From contig NZ_CYGY02000017.1 in assembly GCF_900007165.1 (NCBI RefSeq), positions 62,001 to 126,000 of the forward strand: a stretch of 64,000 bases of DNA, in the 5' to 3' direction. Origin of the DNA: Paraburkholderia piptadeniae. GTDB taxonomy: Bacteria > Pseudomonadota > Gammaproteobacteria > Burkholderiales > Burkholderiaceae. Below the pieces are notes generated by a model that was given only the letters and a program-made list of their open reading frames with translations, did not search any database and had not been told where the DNA came from. Positions 58,923 through 64,000 of the stretch are shown piece after piece; positions within the stretch are counted from its first letter, which is position 1, and every line of letters starts with the position of its first letter. A program made the translations under genes and the position numbers.

Positions 58923-60164
58923 ATGACCGATCTTGCTACCCACACCTTTGAGCCTCATGCGTCGCCGCACGCCGCCCGCCGAGCCGCGCTTGCCTGCATG
59001 GCGGCGCTGGCCGTCGCGCTCGGCGTCGGGCGTTTTGCGTTCACGCCGCTCCTGCCGCTGATGCTTCATGGCGGCGCGCTCGATATCAGACATGGCGGCT
59101 GGCTCGCGTCGCTGAACTACGCGGGCTATTTTCTCGGCGCGATCGCCTGCGCGGCATTGCGTGTCGATGCCGCGCGCATGGTGAAGACGGGCCTTGCGCT
59201 GACGGTGTTGCTGGTGCTGGCCATGGGCGTCACGGACCAGTTCTGGATCTGGGCGGCCGTGCGTTTCGTCACGGGCGCCGTCAGCGCGTGGACCTTCGTG
59301 TTCGCGTCGCAATGGGGCTTGCGGCGGCTCGCCGAACTCGGCGCAAACGAGTGGGGCGGCGTGATCTACACGGGGCCGGGCGTCGGCATTGCCGCGACGG
59401 GGTTGCTCGTCAGCGCGGCGGGCGCACATGGTGCATATGGCGCATCGGCGGGCTGGATCGGTTTCGGACTCATGTCGGCCGTACTCACGGCGCTCGTGTG
59501 GCGCGCGTTCGCTTCGACGCCGACCATGACGGCCGCATCGCACAACATGCGCAACACCGCGCAAAGCACACGCGCCGCTCAGCCGCATCACGCACATCCG
59601 CATCGCGCCGACGCGTTGTGGCTGATCGTCCTCTACGGCGTGCCCGGCTTCGGCTACATCATCACGGCGACGTTTCTGCCCGTGATCGCCCGCGCGGCCC
59701 TTCCGGCAGGCTCGCCGTGGCCGGATCTGTTCTGGCCGATGCTCGGTGGCGCGCTGGTTGTCGGCGCGCTGGCGGGCGCGCGGCTTCCCGGGCACTGGGA
59801 CAACCGCACGCTTTTGGCGGGCTGCTATGTGCTGCAGGCGCTCGGCATCGTCTCGGGCATCGCGTCGCCGACGGCGGGCGGCTTCGCCATCGGTAGCGCG
59901 CTGATCGGCTTGCCGTTCACCGCGATTACGCTCTTCGCGATGCGAGAAGCACGCCGTTTGCACGGCGACGATGCGGCGGGCCTGATGGGTTACGCGACGG
60001 CGGCTTATGGTCTCGGACAGATCGCCGGCCCGCTCGTCGCGGCGCCGATCGCCGCGCACACCGGTTCGTTCACGCCCGCGTTGTTGCTGGCGGCGGGCGC
60101 CTTGCTCGCGGGTGCGGTGGGCCTCGTCGTGGTGGCACTCGTTCGCCCGCGGCCGCACGCCTGA
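58923..60164 (+). CDS. YbfB/YjiJ-family MFS transporter
   Basis: A 413-residue inner-membrane transporter with about twelve spans. Its start, ACMAALAVALGVGRFAFTPLLP, and the following GGWLASLNYAGYFLGA are typical of the YbfB/YjiJ branch of the MFS. A His-rich central loop (HNMRN... AAQPHHAHPHRAD) separates the halves. No substrate is known for the branch. It is divergent from the LysR gene and upstream of threonine aldolase, so amino-acid-related export or import is a guess. Confidence 0.87.
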   Translation: MTDLATHTFEPHASPHAARRAALACMAALAVALGVGRFAFTPLLPLMLHGGALDIRHGGWLASLNYAGYFLGAIACAALRVDAARMVKTGLALTVLLVLAMGVTDQFWIWAAVRFVTGAVSAWTFVFASQWGLRRLAELGANEWGGVIYTGPGVGIAATGLLVSAAGAHGAYGASAGWIGFGLMSAVLTALVWRAFASTPTMTAASHNMRNTAQSTRAAQPHHAHPHRADALWLIVLYGVPGFGYIITATFLPVIARAALPAGSPWPDLFWPMLGGALVVGALAGARLPGHWDNRTLLAGCYVLQALGIVSGIASPTAGGFAIGSALIGLPFTAITLFAMREARRLHGDDAAGLMGYATAAYGLGQIAGPLVAAPIAAHTGSFTPALLLAAGALLAGAVGLVVVALVRPRPHA

Positions 60165-60318
60165 GCAAAAAAAAGAGGCGACGGGAGCGGCGACAGGATA
60201 AACAAGCGCACAGGAAACCGGTGGCGGCATCCGACAAAAACAAATTCAGCACCCGCCGCACTAAAATGACCGCTTTCCTGTCATCTCCGCACGCCTGTCG
60301 CCGGGCGCGCCGCCTGCC

Positions 60319-61350
60319 ATGCAACATTTCGCGTCGGACAACTACGCCGGCATCTGCCCCGAGGCGCTCGAAGCGCTGATCGCCGCCAACAACAGCGGCC
60401 ACGAGCCGGCCTACGGCGACGACTCATGGACGCAGCAGGTCTGCGACCGCCTGCGCAATCTGTTCCAGACCGATTGCGAAGTGTTCTTCGTCTTCAACGG
60501 CACGGCGGCGAACTCGCTGGCGCTCGCGTCGCTGTGCCAGTCGTATCACTCGGTGATCTGCCACGAACTCGCGCACATCGAAACCGACGAATGCGGCGGC
60601 CCCGAGTTCTTCTCGAACGGCTCCAAGCTGCTGACGGCGCCGGGCATCGGCGGCAAGCTCACGCCGGACGCGATCGAAGCCGTCGTCACGCGCCGCGCCG
60701 ACATCCACTACCCGAAGCCCAAGGTCGTCACGCTCACGCAATCGACGGAAGTGGGCACCGTCTACAGCGTCGAGGAAATCCGCGCGATCGCGGCGATTGC
60801 GAAACGCCGTCATCTGAAGGTGCACATGGACGGCGCGCGCTTCGCGAACGCGGTCGCCGCGCTCGACGTGCATCCGTCCGAGATCACGTGGCGCGCGGGC
60901 GTCGACGTGCTGTGCTTCGGCGGCACGAAGAACGGCTTGCCCGTCGGCGAGGCGGTGGTGTTCTTTGATCGCGCGCTCGCCGACGATTTCGCGTATCGCC
61001 TGAAGCAGGCGGGCCAGCTCGCGTCGAAGATGCGCTTCATTTCCGCGCCGTGGCTCGGCTTGCTCGACAACGACGTCTGGCTGCGCAACGCTCGTCATGC
61101 GAACGCGATGGCGAAGCTGATGGAATCGCGGCTCGCGGAGATTCCGGGCGTGAGCATCATGTTCCCGACGGAATCGAATGCGGTGTTCGCGCAGTTGCCG
61201 CCGACCGCCGCGAAGGCGATGCGCACGAGCGGCTGGAAGTTCTATGAGTTCATCGGCGCGGGCGGCTGCCGGCTGATGTGCGCGTGGGACACGCAGCCCG
61301 AGACGGTCGAGCGCTTCGCCGCCGACGTCCGCGCGCTGTGTGCCGCGTGA
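60319..61350 (+). CDS. ltaE: Low-specificity L-threonine aldolase
   Basis: A 343-residue fold-type I PLP enzyme that splits L-threonine or allo-threonine into glycine and acetaldehyde, and accepts other beta-hydroxy amino acids. The N-terminus HFASDNYAGICPEALEAL, the substrate-binding AYGDDSWTQQV, VFNGTAANSLAL and the Schiff-base Lys in LCFGGTKNGLPVGEAVVF are as in the beta-eliminating-lyase/threonine aldolase family. Position 237 bases before an alcohol dehydrogenase suggests acetaldehyde or another aldehyde may be reduced next, but that is inferred. Confidence 0.9.
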   Translation: MQHFASDNYAGICPEALEALIAANNSGHEPAYGDDSWTQQVCDRLRNLFQTDCEVFFVFNGTAANSLALASLCQSYHSVICHELAHIETDECGGPEFFSNGSKLLTAPGIGGKLTPDAIEAVVTRRADIHYPKPKVVTLTQSTEVGTVYSVEEIRAIAAIAKRRHLKVHMDGARFANAVAALDVHPSEITWRAGVDVLCFGGTKNGLPVGEAVVFFDRALADDFAYRLKQAGQLASKMRFISAPWLGLLDNDVWLRNARHANAMAKLMESRLAEIPGVSIMFPTESNAVFAQLPPTAAKAMRTSGWKFYEFIGAGGCRLMCAWDTQPETVERFAADVRALCAA

Positions 61351-61587
61351 GCGGGCGCGTCGGCGTTCGCGCCGCAAGGATGCTCGGCATGCGCGTGAAC
61401 CCAGCCCGTCGCGGTTCCGAGCACGCGCGGCGTCCCACGAAACCGCCAGTCGAACCCGGCAGACGAGACAAACGAGCGGCGGGGGCAATACGCGAGCATC
61501 CCTCGCCGCGCTGGTCGTAGTCACACGCAGCGGCTTCCATGGAACGCGGCGCCGCTTTATCTTCGATAACAAAGGAGACACATCGAC

Positions 61588-62736
61588 ATGGCCTACATCT
61601 ACTATCTGACGCACATTCATCTCGGCTACGACGCGCTCGCGCAGTTGCCTGCGGAGTGCGAGCGCTCGGGCATCAAACGGCCGCTCGTGGTGACGGACAA
61701 GGGCGTGATGGCGGCGGGCGTCGCGCAGCAGGCGATCGACGCGCTGAAGCTGCCTCGCGTGCCCGTCTTCGACGACACGCCGTCGAACCCGACGGAAGCG
61801 ATGGTGATGGCGGCCGCGCAGCGTTATCGCGACGAAGGTTGCGACGGACTGGTCGCGATCGGCGGCGGCTCGTCGATCGATCTGGCGAAGGGCGTGGCGA
61901 TCATGGCGACGCATCCGGGCACGATGACGGAATACGCGACCATCGAAGGCGGCAGCAACAGGATCACCGACAAGTCCGCGCCGCTGATCGCCGTGCCGAC
62001 CACCGCGGGCACGGGCAGCGAAGTGGCTCGCGGCGCGATCGTGATCCTCGACGACGGGCGCAAGCTCGGGTTTCACTCATGGCATCTGCTGCCGAAGGCG
62101 GCCATCTGCGATCCCGGTCTCACGCTCGGCTTGCCCGCGACGCTCACGGCCGCGACGGGCATGGACGCGATCGCGCATTGCATCGAGACGTTTCTCGCGC
62201 CGTCGTTCAATCCGCCCGCCGATGGCATCGCGCTCGACGGGCTGGAGCGCGCGTGGGCGAACATCGAGTTCGCGACGCACGACGGCCAGAACCGCGATGC
62301 GCGCCTGCACATGATGAGCGCGTCGATGCAGGGTGCGATGGCTTTCCAGAAGGGGCTCGGCTGCGTGCACTCGCTGTCGCATCCGCTCGGCGGCGTGCCT
62401 GTGAACGGGCGCACGTCGCTGCATCACGGCACGCTGAACGCAGTCGTGCTGCCCGCTGTGCTGCGCTTCAACGAAAGTGCGGAGACGGTCGTCGCGAATC
62501 GGCGCTATGCCCGGATGCGGCGCGTGATGAACCTGCCGGACAATGCCGATCTCGCGCAGGCGCTGCACGACATGACAGCGCGCCTCGGGCTGCCGACGGG
62601 TCTCAGGCAAATGGGCGTCGACGAAAGCGTGTTCGACAAGGTGATCAAGGGCGCGCTCGCCGATCATTGTCATAAGACGAACCCGCGCGAAGCGACGGCC
62701 GACGACTATCGCCGGATGCTGATCGAGTCGATGTAA
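61588..62736 (+). CDS. Iron-containing alcohol dehydrogenase
   Basis: A 382-residue type III alcohol dehydrogenase. The nucleotide-binding [15 protein letters not shown] is at about residues 92-106, followed by [17 protein letters not shown]; the metal ligands lie in [25 protein letters not shown] and [23 protein letters not shown] precedes the ATG by about 10 bases. Substrates for the family include 1,3-propanediol, 4-hydroxybutyrate, lactaldehyde and ethanol; sequence alone does not separate these. The thioesterase gene follows after 31 bases. Confidence 0.92.
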   Translation: MAYIYYLTHIHLGYDALAQLPAECERSGIKRPLVVTDKGVMAAGVAQQAIDALKLPRVPVFDDTPSNPTEAMVMAAAQRYRDEGCDGLVAIGGGSSIDLAKGVAIMATHPGTMTEYATIEGGSNRITDKSAPLIAVPTTAGTGSEVARGAIVILDDGRKLGFHSWHLLPKAAICDPGLTLGLPATLTAATGMDAIAHCIETFLAPSFNPPADGIALDGLERAWANIEFATHDGQNRDARLHMMSASMQGAMAFQKGLGCVHSLSHPLGGVPVNGRTSLHHGTLNAVVLPAVLRFNESAETVVANRRYARMRRVMNLPDNADLAQALHDMTARLGLPTGLRQMGVDESVFDKVIKGALADHCHKTNPREATADDYRRMLIESM

Positions 62737-62767
62737 GCGCGCCACTTTTACGCCTGAAGCACACGAC

Positions 62768-63247
62768 ATGAACAGACCGGCTCCCGCGGCGCGCGCCGCC
62801 TATCCGCACTTCCTCGCCATCGGCACGCGCTGGATGGACAACGACGTCTACGGTCACGTGAACAACGTCGTCTACTACAGCTACTTCGATACCGTCGTGA
62901 ACGAGTATCTGATCCGCGCGGGCGCGCTCGATATCGAGCACAGCACGACGATCGGACTCGTCGTCGAGACGCAGTGCAACTACTTCGCGCCGCTCGCGTT
63001 TCCGGATCGCGTCGACGCGGGACTGCGCGTCGTGCGACTCGGCACATCGAGCGTGCGCTACGAAGTGGGTCTCTTCAGGGAAGGCGACGACGCGCCCGCC
63101 GCGCAAGGGCATTTCGTGCATGTCTACGTGGATCGCGAAACGCGTAGACCCGTCGCTCTGCCCGAGAAGCTGCGCGCCGCGCTCGAACCGCTCGTCGTGC
63201 CCGTCGTGCCCGTCGTGCATAACGTGCATAACGCGCAGGCGGACTGA
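62768..63247 (+). CDS. Acyl-CoA thioesterase, 4HBT family
   Basis: A 159-residue hotdog-fold thioesterase. The 4-hydroxybenzoyl-CoA thioesterase motif is clear: [20 protein letters not shown] with the catalytic Asp (about residues 20-39), followed by FDTVVNEYL and [21 protein letters not shown]. It hydrolyses an acyl-CoA, identity unknown. The end of the gene is built of five 9-bp units (63193-63237), giving [14 protein letters not shown]. The permease gene starts three bases after its stop, so these share an operon. Confidence 0.9.
   Translation: MNRPAPAARAAYPHFLAIGTRWMDNDVYGHVNNVVYYSYFDTVVNEYLIRAGALDIEHSTTIGLVVETQCNYFAPLAFPDRVDAGLRVVRLGTSSVRYEVGLFREGDDAPAAQGHFVHVYVDRETRRPVALPEKLRAALEPLVVPVVPVVHNVHNAQAD
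63193..63237 (+). repeat. Five 9-bp tandem units at thioesterase 3' end
   Basis: Units CGTCGTGCC, CGTCGTGCC, CGTCGTGCA, TAACGTGCA, TAACGCGCA follow without gaps. Being 9 bp, they keep the frame when copy number changes. Confidence 0.75.
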
Positions 63248-63250
63248 CGC

Positions 63251-64000
63251 GTGCAGTCGTTCGTCATCGATGCGCTGAACGGCATCAGCTACGGGCTGCT
63301 GCTGTTCATGCTGTCGGCGGGGCTGACGCTGATCTTCAGCATGCTCGGCGTGCTGAACTTCGCGCATGCGAGCTTCTACATGCTGGGCGCGTATGTCGGC
63401 TTTTCCGTCGCGGCGCGCGCGGGGTTCTGGTGGGCGCTCGTCGTGGCGCCGCTCGCCGTCGGGCTGATGGGCGCGGCGCTCGAGCGCTGGCTGCTTCGGC
63501 GCGTGCGGCCGCACGGACATCTCGCGGAACTGCTGCTGACTTTCGGCGCGGCGTATCTGATCGGCGAAGGCGTGAAGCTCGTCTGGGGCTTGCAGGCGTT
63601 CAACGCCGTCGTGCCCAAGGCGCTCGATGGTCCCTTGTTCGACGTGTACGGCATTGCATTCTCGCGCTATCGCGCGTTCATGATGGCCGTGGCCGTCGCG
63701 ATGCTCGTCGCGTTGCATGCGGTGCTGCGCGTGTCGAAAGCGGGCCTCGTCGTGCGCGCGGCGCTCACGCATCCCGATGCCGTCGAGGCGCTCGGCCACG
63801 ACGTGCCGCGCGTGTTCACCGGCGTGTTCGCGGCGGGCACCGCGCTCGCGGCGCTGGCGGGCGTGATCGGCGCGCCGCTCTTCGTGCTCGAGCCGGCGAT
63901 GGCGGAATCGGTCGGCTCGATCGTGTTCGTCGTCGTCGTGATGGGTGGACTGGGCTCGCTCGGTGGCGCGCTCGTCGCGTCGCTCGCGATCGGCTGGGTG
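63251..64000 (+). CDS. Branched-chain amino acid-type ABC permease LivH, partial
   Basis: The first 250 codons of a LivH-like inner-membrane permease, cut by the right window edge. The N-terminus QSFVIDALNGISYGLLLFML, LIFSMLGVLNFAHASFYMLG and the later VVVMGGLGSLGGALVASLAI are characteristic of the LivH half of HAAT-family importers. Start is GTG at 63251, three bases after the thioesterase stop. LivM, ATPases and a binding protein would be expected downstream. The substrate could be an amino acid or, as in several such operons, an aromatic or short-chain acid. Confidence 0.9.
   Translation, partial: MQSFVIDALNGISYGLLLFMLSAGLTLIFSMLGVLNFAHASFYMLGAYVGFSVAARAGFWWALVVAPLAVGLMGAALERWLLRRVRPHGHLAELLLTFGAAYLIGEGVKLVWGLQAFNAVVPKALDGPLFDVYGIAFSRYRAFMMAVAVAMLVALHAVLRVSKAGLVVRAALTHPDAVEALGHDVPRVFTGVFAAGTALAALAGVIGAPLFVLEPAMAESVGSIVFVVVVMGGLGSLGGALVASLAIGWV

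Overview
The window is GC-rich chromosomal DNA with the gene content and order of a Burkholderiaceae primary chromosome, most likely Paraburkholderia or a close relative. This rests on recognisable proteins and on the neighbour order carA-carB-greA / yhbY / rlmE-ftsH-folP-glmM-pstSCAB-phoU-phoBR / ppk / ppx / olsB. It is almost all core genome. I see no phage, insertion sequence, integrase, CRISPR array or defence island. The last gene (a LivH-type permease) runs off the right edge.

Layout. 0-8.6 kb: a non-coding left edge, a GT4 glycosyltransferase, two membrane proteins, tRNA-Val, a leftward methyltransferase-rnhA-dnaQ operon, then gloB and mltD. 8.7-15.6 kb: an MFS transporter, carA-carB with a long leader, and greA behind a highly structured terminator. 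15.6-22.2 kb: DUF4149, yhbY, rlmE, ftsH, folP, glmM. 22.4-35 kb: phosphate functions (pstSCAB, phoU, phoBR, ppk, ppx, olsB), then sixA and tRNA-Pro. 35-43 kb: small membrane proteins and lipoproteins, a MATE exporter, a 740-bp intergenic region with an orphan terminator, an NlpD-like LysM/M23 protein, an aldose-epimerase-like protein, uppP and tRNA-Arg. 43-48.7 kb: a phosphoesterase lipoprotein divergent from a di-haem peroxidase lipoprotein, a Nudix hydrolase, gltI. 48.8-57.8 kb: glnS, ggt, a serine hydrolase, a class III CoA-transferase, alaS. 57.8-64 kb: LysR/YbfB-type MFS pair, threonine aldolase, iron-type alcohol dehydrogenase, thioesterase and a branched-chain amino-acid-type ABC permease.

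How the genes work together. The clearest unit is phosphate homeostasis: the Pst transporter with PhoU, the PhoBR two-component system, polyphosphate synthesis and breakdown (Ppk/Ppx), and OlsB, which starts ornithine lipid synthesis so that phosphorus-free lipid can replace phospholipid. Two PhoB-type direct-repeat boxes lie upstream of pstS, and four 11-bp-phased half-sites lie upstream of olsB, which would tie membrane lipid remodelling to the same regulator. Other themes are pyrimidine/arginine precursor supply (carAB), the cell envelope (mltD, glmM, uppP, NlpD-like protein) and translation (glnS, alaS, three tRNAs, rlmE, yhbY).

The most interesting unannotated signals are the structured terminator just before greA, the olsB Pho boxes, an sRNA-like two-hairpin element at 38.7 kb, and a 28-codon membrane micro-ORF with its own Shine-Dalgarno and terminator at 41.4 kb. 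Start sites were chosen by reading Shine-Dalgarno spacing and family N-termini. Family assignments are from recognition, with no database search.
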